From Candidatus Mycobacterium methanotrophicum (GTDB lineage Bacteria > Actinomycetota > Actinomycetes > Mycobacteriales > Mycobacteriaceae), in assembly GCF_023515995.1 (NCBI RefSeq), contig NZ_CP097320.1, positions 62,001 to 126,000 of the forward strand: a stretch of 64,000 bases of DNA, read 5' to 3'. This document shows, in pieces, positions 1 through 8,795 of the stretch. Under the pieces are notes generated by a model, which was not told where the DNA came from, did no database searches, and saw only the letters and a program-made list of their open reading frames with translations. Every line of letters begins with the position of its first letter. The first letter of the stretch is position 1. A program made the position numbers and the translations under genes.

Positions 1-1
1 G

Positions 2-2680
2 GAGTCCGACGAGAAGATGGCCCCCATCCCGTCGCTGCTAGCGGTATCCGCCGTGCACCACCACCTGGTGCGCGAGCGCAGCCGCACCAAAGTCGGACTG
101 GTGGTCGAGTCGGGCGACGCCCGCGAGGTGCACCACATGGCAGCGCTGGTGGGGTTCGGCGCGGCGGCGATCAACCCGTACATGGCGTTCGAGTCGATCG
201 AGGTCATGCTGGACCGTGGCGTGCTAGAGGGTCTCGACCGCGAAACCGCGCTGCAGAACTACGTCAAGGCCGCCGGCAAAGGTGTGCTGAAGGTGATGTC
301 CAAGATGGGCATTTCGACGTTGGCCTCCTACACCGGCGCCCAGCTGTTCCAGGCCGTCGGTGTTTCCGGGGATGTCCTCGAGGAGTACTTCACCGGATTG
401 ACCTGTCCCACTGGGGGAATCGGTCTGGCCGACATCGCCGCCGACGTCGCGGCCCGCCATGAGCTGGCGTTTTTGGATCGGCCGGACGAACGCGCGCACC
501 GGGAACTCGAGGTGGGCGGCGAATACCAGTGGCGCCGGGAAGGCGAATACCACCTGTTCAACCCGGACACCGTCTTCAAGCTGCAGCACTCCACCCGCAC
601 CGGCCAGTACAAGATTTTCAAGGATTACAGCCGGCTGGTCGACGACCAGAGCGAGCGGATGGCGTCGCTGCGCGGCCTGTTGAAGTTCCGCGAGGGAGTC
701 CGCCCGCCGGTTCCTCTCGACGAGGTGGAGCCGGCCAGCGAGATCGTCAAACGCTTTGCCACCGGCGCGATGAGCTACGGCTCGATCTCCGCCGAGGCGC
801 ACGAGACGCTGGCCATTGCGATGAACCGGCTCGGTGGCCGGTCCAACTGCGGCGAGGGTGGTGAGCACGTCAGCCGGTTCGACCGCGACCCGAACGGTGA
901 TTGGCGCCGCAGCGCCGTCAAGCAGGTCGCCTCGGCGCGGTTCGGCGTCACCTCGCACTACCTGACCAACTGCTCTGACATCCAGATCAAGATGGCGCAA
1001 GGTGCCAAACCCGGTGAGGGCGGCCAACTTCCGGGCGGCAAGGTGTATCCGTGGATCGCCGAGGTGCGGCACTCGACCCCGGGCGTCGGGTTGATCTCAC
1101 CACCCCCGCACCACGACATCTACTCGATCGAGGATTTGGCTCAGCTGATCCACGACCTGAAGAACGCCAACCCGTCGGCGCGTATCCATGTCAAGCTGGT
1201 TTCCGAGAACGGTGTCGGCACGGTGGCCACCGGTGTCTCCAAGGCGCACGCCGACGTCGTGTTGATCTCCGGGCATGACGGCGGTACCGGCGCGACGCCG
1301 TTGACGTCGATGAAACACGCCGGCGCGCCGTGGGAGCTGGGGCTGGCCGAAACTCAGCAGACGTTGTTGCTCAACGGGTTACGGGACCGCATCGTTGTGC
1401 AGGTCGACGGTCAGCTCAAGACCGGCCGCGACGTGATGATCGCGGCGCTGCTCGGCGCCGAGGAGTTCGGCTTCGCCACCGCTCCGCTGGTGGTGTCCGG
1501 CTGCATCATGATGCGGGTATGCCACCTGGATACCTGCCCCGTCGGAGTGGCCACCCAGAACCCAGTGCTGCGGGAGCGGTTCAACGGCAAGCCCGAGTTC
1601 GTGGAGAACTTCTTCTTGTTCGTCGCAGAAGAGGTCCGCGAATACATGGCGCAACTCGGCTTCCGCACCCTCAACGAGGCTGTGGGCCAAGTCGGTTCGC
1701 TGGACACCACACTGGCCCGCGCGCACTGGAAGGCGCACAAACTCGACTTGTCGCCGGTGCTGCACGAGCCGGAATCGGCGTTCATGAACCAGGACTTGTA
1801 CTGCAGTTCCAGCCAGGACCATGGGCTGGACAAGGCGCTGGACCAACAGTTGATCGTGATGAGCCGCGAGGCGCTGGATTCTGGCAAGCCCGTGCGGTTT
1901 TCCACCACGATTGCTAACGTCAACCGGACTGTTGGCACCATGCTCGGCCACGAGGTGACCAAAGCCTACGGCGGCCAAGGATTGCCGGACGGCACCATCG
2001 ACATCACCTTCGAGGGTTCGGCTGGCAACAGCTTTGGTGCGTTCGTACCCTCGGGCATCACGCTGCGGGTGTATGGCGACGCCAACGACTACGTAGGCAA
2101 AGGATTGTCCGGCGGCCGGATCGTGGTGCGGCCGTCCGACAACGCGCCGGCCGACTACGTCGCCGAGGACAACATCATCGGCGGCAACGTCATCCTGTTC
2201 GGCGCCACCAGCGGACAGGCGTTTCTGCGCGGTGTGGTCGGCGAGCGATTCGCCGTACGCAATTCCGGTGCCCACGCGGTGGTCGAAGGGGTCGGCGATC
2301 ACGGCTGCGAATACATGACCGGCGGCAAGGTGGTCATTTTGGGTCGCATCGGCCGCAATTTCGCGGCGGGCATGTCCGGCGGCGTCGCGTATGTCTATGA
2401 CCCCGACGGCGCATTGCCGGACAACCTCAACTCGGAGATGGTGGAACTGGAGGCGCTCGACGATGACGATTTGGCCTGGGTGCACGGCATGATTCAGGCG
2501 CACGTCGACGCCACCGACTCCGCGATCGGACAGCGCATCTTGGCCGACTGGGCCGCCGAGCAACGGTGCTTTGCCAAGGTGATGCCCCGCGACTACAAGC
2601 GGGTACTGGAGGTGATCGGCGAGGCCGAGCGCAGGGGTATCGACCCCGATGCGGCGATCATGGCGGCTGCCAGTGGCTGA
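2..2680 (+). CDS. gltB: Glutamate synthase large subunit, 3' part (5' end outside window)
   Basis: C-terminal 892 residues of the NADPH-dependent glutamate synthase alpha subunit, which makes two glutamates from glutamine and 2-oxoglutarate in ammonia assimilation. The reading frame is open from base 2, so the amidotransferase domain and the start of the central domain lie outside the window. Visible parts are the FMN-binding synthase domain (NCGEGGEH near 846, [10 protein letters not shown] near 1009) and the 3Fe-4S cysteines with the family spacing C-x5-C-x4-C (codons at 1502, 1520 and 1535, in [15 protein letters not shown]). The Gly-rich beta-helix domain fills the last 250 residues. The full-length family is about 1500 residues. 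The stop codon overlaps the start of gltD by 8 bases, so the two are translationally coupled. Confidence 0.97.
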   Translation, partial: ESDEKMAPIPSLLAVSAVHHHLVRERSRTKVGLVVESGDAREVHHMAALVGFGAAAINPYMAFESIEVMLDRGVLEGLDRETALQNYVKAAGKGVLKVMSKMGISTLASYTGAQLFQAVGVSGDVLEEYFTGLTCPTGGIGLADIAADVAARHELAFLDRPDERAHRELEVGGEYQWRREGEYHLFNPDTVFKLQHSTRTGQYKIFKDYSRLVDDQSERMASLRGLLKFREGVRPPVPLDEVEPASEIVKRFATGAMSYGSISAEAHETLAIAMNRLGGRSNCGEGGEHVSRFDRDPNGDWRRSAVKQVASARFGVTSHYLTNCSDIQIKMAQGAKPGEGGQLPGGKVYPWIAEVRHSTPGVGLISPPPHHDIYSIEDLAQLIHDLKNANPSARIHVKLVSENGVGTVATGVSKAHADVVLISGHDGGTGATPLTSMKHAGAPWELGLAETQQTLLLNGLRDRIVVQVDGQLKTGRDVMIAALLGAEEFGFATAPLVVSGCIMMRVCHLDTCPVGVATQNPVLRERFNGKPEFVENFFLFVAEEVREYMAQLGFRTLNEAVGQVGSLDTTLARAHWKAHKLDLSPVLHEPESAFMNQDLYCSSSQDHGLDKALDQQLIVMSREALDSGKPVRFSTTIANVNRTVGTMLGHEVTKAYGGQGLPDGTIDITFEGSAGNSFGAFVPSGITLRVYGDANDYVGKGLSGGRIVVRPSDNAPADYVAEDNIIGGNVILFGATSGQAFLRGVVGERFAVRNSGAHAVVEGVGDHGCEYMTGGKVVILGRIGRNFAAGMSGGVAYVYDPDGALPDNLNSEMVELEALDDDDLAWVHGMIQAHVDATDSAIGQRILADWAAEQRCFAKVMPRDYKRVLEVIGEAERRGIDPDAAIMAAASG

Positions 2681-4139
2681 CCCGAAGGGCTTTTTGCGCC
2701 ACACCCATCGCGAAACGCCGAAACGCCGACCAGTGCCACTGCGGCTGCGCGACTGGAACGAGGTCTACGAAGACTTCCCGCACGAGGCGTTGCAGCACCA
2801 GGCCGCTCGGTGTATGGACTGTGGAATTCCGTTCTGCCACAACGGTTGTCCACTGGGCAACCTGATACCGGAGTGGAACGACCTGACCCGCACCGGCCGT
2901 TGGCGCGACGCGATCGAACGCCTGCACGCAACCAACAACTTCCCGGACTTCACCGGCCGGCTCTGCCCGGCGCCGTGCGAATCAGCCTGCGTGCTCGGGA
3001 TCAACCAGGATCCGGTGACCATCAAGCAGATCGAGCTGGAGATCATCGACAACGCCTTCGACGAAGGCTGGGTGGTACCGCTGCCGCCGGATCAGCTCAC
3101 CGGCAAGACCGTGGCGGTGGTGGGCTCAGGCCCCGCCGGTCTCGCCGCTGCGCAGCAACTGACCCGGGCCGGACACCAGGTGACGGTGTTCGAGCGCGCC
3201 GACCGCATCGGCGGGCTGCTGCGCTACGGCATTCCCGAGTTCAAGATGGAAAAACGCCACCTGAACCGCCGATTGGAGCATATGCGGGCCGAAGGCGCCG
3301 AATTTCGCCCCGGCGTCAACGTCGGTGTCGACATCACCGCCGAGCAGTTGCGCGCCGAGTTCGACGCGGTGGTTCTGGCCGGCGGCGCGACGGCCTGGCG
3401 CGATCTGCGGATCCCCGGGCGTGAGCTCGACGGTATCCACCAGGCGATGGAATACCTGCCGTGGTCGAACCGGGTGCAGGAAGGCGACGACGTGCTCGGC
3501 CCCGACGGCGAGCCCCCGATCACCGCAAAAGGCAAGAAGGTCATCATCATCGGCGGCGGTGACACCGGCGCCGACTGCTTGGGGACCGCACACCGTCAGG
3601 GTGCGGCCCGCGTGCACCAGTTCGAAATCATGCCGCGTCCCCCGGACACCCGCGCGCCGTCCACCCCGTGGCCGACCTACGAGCTGATGTTTCGGGTGTC
3701 CGCGGCGCACGAAGAGGGCGGCCAGCGGATGTTCTCGGTCAACACCGAGGAATTCGTCGGCCGGGACGGGCATGTCACCGCGCTGAAAGTGCACGAGGTG
3801 ACGATGCAGGAGGGGAAGTTCGTCAAGATCGAGGGCACCGATTCCGAAATCGAAGCCGATCTGGTGTTGTTGGCGATGGGCTTTATTGGACCTGAGCGGG
3901 CCGGCCTTCTTTCCGACTTGGGCGTTGAGTTCACCGATCGCGGTAACGTCGCACGCCGTAACAACTTCGAGACATCGGTACCCGGCGTCTTCGTCGCGGG
4001 CGACATGGGTAGAGGACAATCCTTGATCGTCTGGGCAATTGCCGAGGGCCGTGCGGCCGCGGCAGGTGTAGACCGGTTCCTGATGGGCCGGACGGCTCTG
4101 CCAGCGCCGATCACGCCGACGGCCGCTCCGCAACGTTAG
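2673..4139 (+). CDS. gltD: Glutamate synthase small subunit
   Basis: 488-residue beta subunit that takes electrons from NADPH through FAD and iron-sulphur clusters to the large subunit. The N-terminus has two cysteine clusters for 4Fe-4S centres ([17 protein letters not shown] and [12 protein letters not shown]). A first dinucleotide fold follows ([15 protein letters not shown]) and then a second one ([16 protein letters not shown]). The C-terminus has the usual [17 protein letters not shown] segment. The GTG start at 2673 gives MADPKG, which matches the mycobacterial N-terminus and length. An upstream ATG at 2649 lies inside gltB and is less likely. The gene overlaps gltB by 8 bases and forms a two-gene operon with it. 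Confidence 0.97.
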   Translation: MADPKGFLRHTHRETPKRRPVPLRLRDWNEVYEDFPHEALQHQAARCMDCGIPFCHNGCPLGNLIPEWNDLTRTGRWRDAIERLHATNNFPDFTGRLCPAPCESACVLGINQDPVTIKQIELEIIDNAFDEGWVVPLPPDQLTGKTVAVVGSGPAGLAAAQQLTRAGHQVTVFERADRIGGLLRYGIPEFKMEKRHLNRRLEHMRAEGAEFRPGVNVGVDITAEQLRAEFDAVVLAGGATAWRDLRIPGRELDGIHQAMEYLPWSNRVQEGDDVLGPDGEPPITAKGKKVIIIGGGDTGADCLGTAHRQGAARVHQFEIMPRPPDTRAPSTPWPTYELMFRVSAAHEEGGQRMFSVNTEEFVGRDGHVTALKVHEVTMQEGKFVKIEGTDSEIEADLVLLAMGFIGPERAGLLSDLGVEFTDRGNVARRNNFETSVPGVFVAGDMGRGQSLIVWAIAEGRAAAAGVDRFLMGRTALPAPITPTAAPQR

Positions 4140-4283
4140 TCACTACTGTCATGCCAGCAACATTTGATAAAGCGCTCGGCGCGTCTTACACTGTTTGCCA
4201 GAAGTAGGGTGTCTAATTGCTCGTATAGGATGCCAGGTGCCGGCCGAGCGGCGTGGTGCTCGGCATGTGGACCTATCGCAGGA

Positions 4284-4433
4284 GTGAGCACCGTGCATAT
4301 CAATCCGGTGACCCGGTCACGAGTGGGGAGAATCGCCTGGTCATTGTTTCGTCATCCAGTTAAGAGCCGAGAATTTCCCGCCAAGCATGAGCGCCTGGTG
4401 ACTGCTGAGGAGCTGTTGCGTTTCGGCGTGTAG
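4284..4433 (+). CDS. Small hypothetical protein
   Basis: A short basic protein of about 49 residues, beginning STVHINPVTRSR and ending TAEELLRFGV, in the gap between gltD and the LLM oxidoreductase. There is an AGGAG at 4280-4284, which fits better with the second GTG (4293, 8-base spacing) than with the GTG at 4284. The frame is open further upstream to an ATG at 4164, but that stretch looks non-coding. One weakly hydrophobic patch (RIAWSLF) is too short for a confident membrane segment. I do not recognise a family. M. tuberculosis also has a tiny gene at this place (Rv3857c), but I cannot assert homology. Confidence 0.4.
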   Translation: MSTVHINPVTRSRVGRIAWSLFRHPVKSREFPAKHERLVTAEELLRFGV

Positions 4434-4538
4434 GTCTTAACGCCGTGGTCTCAAGACCAATCGTCAGCGTTTGCTGATGGTAATCAATTTTTTATCTGCG
4501 GTTCTCGGGATCGAAACCTCGGAATTCTCGATTCCGGG

Positions 4539-5387
4539 CTAGCTGACCAGCCCGGAATCCCGGACCGCCTCAGCAAGCGGTTCCAACACGGCCGGGTCGT
4601 GCGGCGGCGAGATGTACACGATGCCCAGATCCAGGCCCTCGGCGACCAGGCCGGCCGCGTCCTCGATGACCTTGGTGTAGTTGCGGTCTGGGTCCAACCG
4701 AAGGTGGGCGGAGAGCCTGATCTCCTTGGGATCACGGCCGATATCGGCGCAGTGGCCATACAGCACGTCGCGCTTGTGGGCGAATTGCTCGGGTGTGCCG
4801 CTGACGAAGTTCCAGTGCTGCGCGTAGCGAGCGGTGATGCGCAGTGTGCGCTTCTCGCCACTGCCGCCGATGCAGATCGGCGGGTGCGGGCGCTGCGGGC
4901 CCTTGGGCTCGTTGCGGGCGTCCTTGAGCTGGTAGTAGCTGCCGTCGAAGTTGGTGGTCGGCCGGCTGAGCAGGCTGGTCAGCACCTCACAGGCCTCTTC
5001 GAACCGGTCGAAGCGTTCCTTGATGCTGCCCAGCTCAATACCGTATGCGCCGGATTCCTCCTCGTTCCATCCCGCACCGATGCCCAGCTCCAGTCGTCCG
5101 TTGGAGATGACGTCAAGGGCGGCAGCCATGTTGGCCAGCACGGCCGGGTGCCGGTAGTGGACGCCGGTGACCAGGGTACCCAGCCGTAGTCGCTTGGTGG
5201 CCTGCGCCAGCGCGGTCAACGTGGTCCAGCCCTCCAGGCAGGGCCCGGCGCTGTCGCTGAAGATCGGGTAGAAGTGGTCGAAGGTCCACCCGGACTCGAA
5301 GACGTCGATGCCGTCGGCTTCGGTCCAGACGGCGAGCATCTGTGCCCAAGTGGTGTCTTGCGGTGACGTTTTGAACGCGAATCGCAT
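4539..5387 (-). CDS. LLM class F420-dependent oxidoreductase
   Basis: 282-residue TIM-barrel flavin/F420 oxidoreductase of the luciferase-like monooxygenase superfamily. Family signs are the N-terminal strand MRFAFKTSPQ, the SGWTFDHFYPIF loop, GTLVTGVHYRHPAVLA around residue 80, GIGAGWNEEESGAYG around residue 110, and RPHPPICIGGSG in the second half. It resembles the M. tuberculosis Rv1855c-type protein; the substrate is unknown. The ATG at 5387 was preferred over a GTG at 5435 because homologues begin at MRFAFKT and the extra residues lie in a degenerate sequence. It is not part of an obvious operon, and its 5' flank is a gene remnant. Confidence 0.85.
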   Translation of the reverse strand: MRFAFKTSPQDTTWAQMLAVWTEADGIDVFESGWTFDHFYPIFSDSAGPCLEGWTTLTALAQATKRLRLGTLVTGVHYRHPAVLANMAAALDVISNGRLELGIGAGWNEEESGAYGIELGSIKERFDRFEEACEVLTSLLSRPTTNFDGSYYQLKDARNEPKGPQRPHPPICIGGSGEKRTLRITARYAQHWNFVSGTPEQFAHKRDVLYGHCADIGRDPKEIRLSAHLRLDPDRNYTKVIEDAAGLVAEGLDLGIVYISPPHDPAVLEPLAEAVRDSGLVS

Positions 5388-5806
5388 TACACCGACACTA
5401 GCTTCGCTAGCCGCTTGAGGGTCAACTTTCGACAATTCGTTGGTGATGCGGGATGGCGCAGGATGCGCCGAAACCTCAAGCGGCTAGCGGTGTTTCGATC
5501 GCGGAGGGTGAGCAGGGCGGCGATGGTTCGCGCGGCCGCCGGCGGGACGTGGTAGCGGCGAGTCCGGCCGGGTTTGTCGATGAGCTGTTTGCCGCGGTGC
5601 ACCGCCTTATCGAACGCCTCGGCGATACGGGCCAGCGGCGCGGTCGAGGCGATCGGCAACCCCAGCTGCCGATGCGCACAGGCCACCAGGCCGGGCGCGT
5701 ACTGCAAACCCGGCACGTAGACGTTGCAGAACATGCGGTCGATGCATTCGACCTCAAAGGCCACATGCTCGGACAAGGCATCGGCGACAGATCGCGTTAC
5801 GGTCAT
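5388..5806 (-). pseudogene. Internally deleted remnant of a conserved hypothetical gene
   Basis: The frame begins MTVTRSVADALSEHVAFEVE and continues CIDRMFCNVYVPGLQYAPG, the N-terminus of a widespread bacterial protein of roughly 400 or more residues, often seen near mobile elements. After about 75 residues (AEAFDKAVHRG) the sequence jumps directly to KPGRTRRYHVPPAAARTIAALLTLRD, which I recognise as the C-terminal part of the same family. The central 250 or so residues are missing. The end then runs out of the family pattern into a basic tail. The frame also stays open upstream to 5899 with unconvincing sequence. No function is likely. The family identification is from memory and needs a database match. 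Confidence 0.6.
5405..5489. repeat. Perfect 16-bp inverted repeat
   Basis: Bases 5405-5420 (CGCTAGCCGCTTGAGG) are the exact reverse complement of 5474-5489, with a 53-base spacer. The repeat lies in the degenerate 3' end of the remnant gene, just upstream of the LLM oxidoreductase. A smaller hairpin (CTAGC-TTC-GCTAG) overlaps its left arm at 5398-5410. It may be a terminator-like structure or a scar of the deletion that made the remnant; the sequence does not decide between these. Confidence 0.75.
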
Positions 5807-6015
5807 GATGAGCTCCGGACGGAGATGAGACGGCCAGTCGGCCAACCAACCGTTATGACGGTTCATCCACCGGGCCGGTCCGCCGGTCACGGTCTTCACC
5901 CGCCGACCGCAGCCCCCAAACCAACAGTGACCAACGGCATGCCTCGTCGGGCTGGGGCGAAGGCCGGGCTAGCGGCTCGACGGGGAACTGGCACCGAACT
6001 AGACTCGGCCTGGCA

Positions 6016-6450
6016 ATGAATGGGCAATTGGGCATCGACACTCGAATCACCTTGCTGGCGGCCGGGCTGGTATTTCTGCTCGCGTTGGTGCTCGGGGTCT
6101 GGAAGTACCGGCAGATCATGGCTGCGGCGGATCACCGCGCACACCCCTACGTCGACATCGCGCACCGGGCGGCGTTGCTGTACTCGTTTGCGACTCTGCT
6201 GCTCGCGGCCTTCGCTGAATTGAGCGCGTGGCCGGCGTGGGTGAATCTGAGCGCAGCCATGGTGGTGGTGTTCTTGTTCGCCGCCGCCATCGCGAGCTAT
6301 ATCAGCCACGGCATGCGCCGCGACACCGTCAACCAATTCGAAAGCCCCGACCGCGCACTGCGAGTGCAGATGATCGTGTTGATTGTCGGTGAAATCGGCG
6401 GCTTTGCGGTGCTGCTCACCGGGTTCATCGCCGGCCAACTCGTCGTGTAG
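6016..6450 (+). CDS. Four-helix membrane protein, unknown function
   Basis: 144-residue hydrophobic protein with about four membrane segments: residues 12-27 (LLAAGLVFLLALVLGV), around 50-68, around 75-95 (AAMVVVFLFAAAIASYI) and 120-142. Short polar loops carry RHPY- and ESPD-type sequences. No catalytic motif or known domain is seen. The ATG at 6016 has no strong ribosome site. It stands alone between the remnant gene and a dispersed palindromic repeat, on the same strand as the PHP gene downstream. Confidence 0.7.
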   Translation: MNGQLGIDTRITLLAAGLVFLLALVLGVWKYRQIMAAADHRAHPYVDIAHRAALLYSFATLLLAAFAELSAWPAWVNLSAAMVVVFLFAAAIASYISHGMRRDTVNQFESPDRALRVQMIVLIVGEIGGFAVLLTGFIAGQLVV

Positions 6451-6468
6451 CGGCGTTCCCCGGCGCCC

Positions 6469-6521
6469 AGATTGACGTTTTGCCGGGAAAGTGCGAGTGG
6501 CGGCGTGCAAAACGTCGATCT
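6469..6521. repeat. Dispersed intergenic palindromic repeat, copy 1
   Basis: Arms of 15 bases (6469-6483, AGATTGACGTTTTGC; 6507-6521, GCAAAACGTCGATCT) are reverse complements except for one base. The spacer contains GAAAGTGCGAGTGGCGGC. A related but diverged copy is at 23849-23893. Elements with GACGTTTTGC arms and a GAAAGTGCGAGTG-like core recur between mycobacterial genes, so this looks like a small non-coding repeat family. It sits between the membrane protein and the PHP gene and could form a hairpin in the transcript. Confidence 0.7.
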
Positions 6522-6562
6522 CGCCACGGCCCTTTGGTCAGCCGGCCAGGCACACTGGAGCC

Positions 6563-7570
6563 ATGGACCCGGTGATCGCGCTGCGACAGATCGCCTACTA
6601 CAAGGACCGAGCCCGCGAGGACCCCCGGCGGGTGATGGCCTACCGCAACGCCGCCGACATCGTCGAGAGCCTGGACGACGCGGAGCGCGAGCGCCACGGC
6701 CAGGCCAACAGCTGGCAGTCGTTGCCGGGCATCGGGCCCAAGACCGCGAAGGTGATTGACCAGGCGTGGTCCGGGCGCGAACCCGACACCCTGGCCGAAT
6801 TACGTGCTGCCGCATCGGATCTCGGCGGCGGCGACATCCGGGCGGCGTTGCGCGGCGACTTGCATCTGCATTCGAACTGGTCGGACGGCTCGGCGCCGAT
6901 CGAGGAGATGATGGCTACCGCGGCCGCGCTTGGCCACGAGTATTGCGCGCTGACCGACCACTCGCCGCGGCTGACCGTCGCCAACGGGCTCTCGCCGGAG
7001 CGGCTGCGTAAGCAACTGGACGTGATCGAGGAGATGCGCGATCGGTTCGCGCCGATGCGAATCCTCACCGGCATCGAGGTGGACATCCACGACGACGGCA
7101 GCCTGGACCAAGAGCCCGAGCTGTTGGATCGCCTCGACATCGTTGTGGCCAGCGTGCATTCGAAGCTGTCGATGGAAGCGACGTCGATGACCCGCCGGAT
7201 GGTGCGCGCCGTCAGCAACGTCCACGCCGACGTCCTCGGTCACTGCACGGGCCGGCTGGTCGCCGGCAACCGCGGCATCCGGCCGGAGTCGAAGTTCGAC
7301 GCCGAAGCGGTGTTCACCGCCTGCCGCGATCACGGCACCGCCGTCGAGATCAACTCGCGGCCCGAACGTCGTGACCCGCCAACCCGGCTGCTGAACCTCG
7401 CGTTGAAGGTCGGGTGTGATTTCAGCATCGACACCGACGCGCACGCGCCGGGCCAGCTCGACTTTCTCGGCTACGGCGCTCAGCGCGCATTGGATGCCGG
7501 CGTGCCGGCCGATCGGATCGTCAACACATGGCCGGTCGACAAACTGCTGGAGTGGACGGCCGCGAGCTAG
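6563..7570 (+). CDS. PHP-domain phosphoesterase with helix-hairpin-helix N-terminus
   Basis: 335-residue protein, the same length as M. tuberculosis Rv3856c, which occupies the same position. The N-terminal 90 residues resemble the polymerase X-type helix-hairpin-helix (LPGIGPKTAKVIDQAW). The remainder is a PHP metal-dependent phosphoesterase with the HxH metal motif DLHLHSNWSDGS, CALTDHSPR, TGIEVDIHDDG, SVHSK, a late HCTGR histidine and the final DTDAHAP. By family it should be a histidinol-phosphatase-like or DNA-related phosphoesterase; the real substrate is unknown. The ATG at 6563 follows a good CTGGAG ribosome site, so upstream starts are rejected. The gene converges on the DinB remnant, overlapping its end by 4 bases. 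Confidence 0.92.
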   Translation: MDPVIALRQIAYYKDRAREDPRRVMAYRNAADIVESLDDAERERHGQANSWQSLPGIGPKTAKVIDQAWSGREPDTLAELRAAASDLGGGDIRAALRGDLHLHSNWSDGSAPIEEMMATAAALGHEYCALTDHSPRLTVANGLSPERLRKQLDVIEEMRDRFAPMRILTGIEVDIHDDGSLDQEPELLDRLDIVVASVHSKLSMEATSMTRRMVRAVSNVHADVLGHCTGRLVAGNRGIRPESKFDAEAVFTACRDHGTAVEINSRPERRDPPTRLLNLALKVGCDFSIDTDAHAPGQLDFLGYGAQRALDAGVPADRIVNTWPVDKLLEWTAAS

Positions 7571-7845
7571 TCGGGTAGGTGCGACATCTCCAGGCCTGGG
7601 TCGCGGCCGACCAGCACGCCGCGAGTGAGCGCCGATTTCCCGTACCGGCGACGGACCCGGTCGACTGCCGCGTCGACGGTCGCGGCCTGGCGTCGCGGCC
7701 CGGTAAACGGCAGCATCAGCTGCTCGGCGCCGCCGCCGACGATCGCCGGCCGGCCGCGCAGGGTGGGATCATCGCGCTGTTCGACGAACGCGCAGAACGA
7801 GTCGAGGTCCGCGTAAAGGATCGACGCCTCGGTCCGCACGAACAT
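7567..7845 (-). pseudogene. Internally deleted Y-family DNA polymerase (DinB-like) remnant
   Basis: The 92-codon frame joins two separated parts of a DNA polymerase IV gene. The first 40 residues are the catalytic N-terminus (SILYADLDSFCAFVEQRDD with the metal-binding DLD, then RGRPAIVGGG). Without a stop, the sequence continues with the C-terminal tail (QLMLPFTGP, VDAAVDRVRRRYGKSALTRG, GRDPGLEMSHLPD). The intervening 350 or so residues (palm, fingers, little finger) are gone. Family members are about 400-460 residues. The frame is intact but cannot encode a polymerase. The deletion junction is at about 7725. In M. tuberculosis this neighbourhood holds no such gene. Confidence 0.75.
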
Positions 7846-7868
7846 ATGTTCGCGCCAACCGGTGACGT

Positions 7869-8204
7869 CTAAGGGCAGTCTCCGTAGATGCTGGTGACCC
7901 AGATGTGAGCGAGGGTGTCGACGAGGTGGTCCTCGGCGACGGCTGGCGCTTCAGCAGACAGGGTGGCCGTCATCGTCCGCTCGTTCATCTGGTTCAGCGC
8001 CGTCGCAAGGTCTGCCGCGGGGATGGTCTCCGGTGCGGCACCGCGCGCGCGCTCGGCGGTGATCATGGCCGCCGTCTGGTCGATCCACTTCTGCATGAAG
8101 CCCGACCACACGGCCCGGACCTCCGGGCTGGTGGCCAGCGCTTCCGTGCCTGCTCTGGCCACCGCTCGGTGCGAGAGGAACGCTGTGAAGAACGCCTTGA
8201 TGCC
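7869..8204 (-). pseudogene. ethR: 5'-truncated ethR (TetR-family regulator) remnant
   Basis: The frame matches the C-terminal ligand-binding half of EthR: AFLSHRAVARAG, VRAVWSGFMQKWIDQTAAMI, ALNQMNERT and the terminal HIWVTSIYGD. Homology runs upstream of the first possible GTG (8162), through GIKAFFTAF, to about 8204 and then stops. The N-terminal helix-turn-helix and any start codon are missing. The order (PHP gene, ethR on the opposite strand, then rraA) matches M. tuberculosis except that ethA, normally divergent from ethR, is absent. The remnant lies 82 bases from the 3' end of rraA. It cannot bind DNA as an EthR would. Confidence 0.8.
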
Positions 8205-8285
8205 ATGGCACCTGCGGCTGCTTCGGTGCGGTCGGGTCCACGACGAGGCCCTGCAGTTCGCGAAAAAACCTGCCGTCCTGGTGGT

Positions 8286-8786
8286 TTAGCCGGCAGCGGC
8301 TGAGGCATTGCTTGCCGTGACGACGATTCCGTCGTCGTCGCTGTAGGCGATGTCGCCGGGCACGAACGTCACCCCGCCGAAGCTGACCGCGACGCCGTTT
8401 TCGCCGGCACCGGTCTTGCCGCTCTTGCGGGGATTGGTGCCGAGCGCCTTGATGCCGAGATCTAGCTCGCGCAGAGCGGCGGCGTCCCGAACGGCACCGT
8501 GCACCACCAGCCCGGCCCAACCGTTCGAGCGGGCCAACTCGGCGATGGCATCGCCGACCAGCGCGGTGTGCAACGAGCCGTCGCCGTCGATCACCAGCAC
8601 ACCGCCGTCGCCCGGCGCCGAGAGCACCCACTTCAAAAGCGCATTGTCGTGCAAGCAGCGCACCGTGCTGATCGGGCCGGCGAATTGGGTCCGTCCGCCG
8701 AACTGGCGGAACTGGACATCGCAGCTACGCACATCGGGTCCGATATCGTCGACGAGGTCGGCTGTCGGCCGGAAAATCACGTTCAC
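8286..8786 (-). CDS. rraA: RraA-like protein (RNase E inhibitor / aldolase superfamily)
   Basis: 166-residue protein very close to mycobacterial RraA. Recognisable blocks are [19 protein letters not shown], the [13 protein letters not shown] segment, [50 protein letters not shown] and [15 protein letters not shown]. RraA family trimers bind RNase E and inhibit it; relatives are HMG/CHA aldolases with the GxxxxD-x20-RD motif, which is present here as [10 protein letters not shown] then RDAAAL. The last 9 residues (SNASAAAG) extend past the M. tuberculosis end. It lies 9 bases downstream of hns on the same strand, so the two are probably co-transcribed. Confidence 0.95.
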   Translation of the reverse strand: MNVIFRPTADLVDDIGPDVRSCDVQFRQFGGRTQFAGPISTVRCLHDNALLKWVLSAPGDGGVLVIDGDGSLHTALVGDAIAELARSNGWAGLVVHGAVRDAAALRELDLGIKALGTNPRKSGKTGAGENGVAVSFGGVTFVPGDIAYSDDDGIVVTASNASAAAG

Positions 8787-8795
8787 CGGGCCACG

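Noticed and set aside
1379..2704. Long antisense frame opposite gltB
   Set aside because: High-GC shadow of the real gene, with no recognisable domain, and with the Arg/Gly/His-rich composition usual for antisense frames here.
5388..5899. Transposase or insertion sequence
   Set aside because: No DDE motif, no terminal repeats bounding the frame and no target duplication; the sequence resembles a deleted hypothetical gene instead.
8163..8285. Intact short TetR protein starting at GTG 8162
   Set aside because: Homology to EthR continues upstream of that GTG without a start codon, so the gene is truncated rather than short by design.
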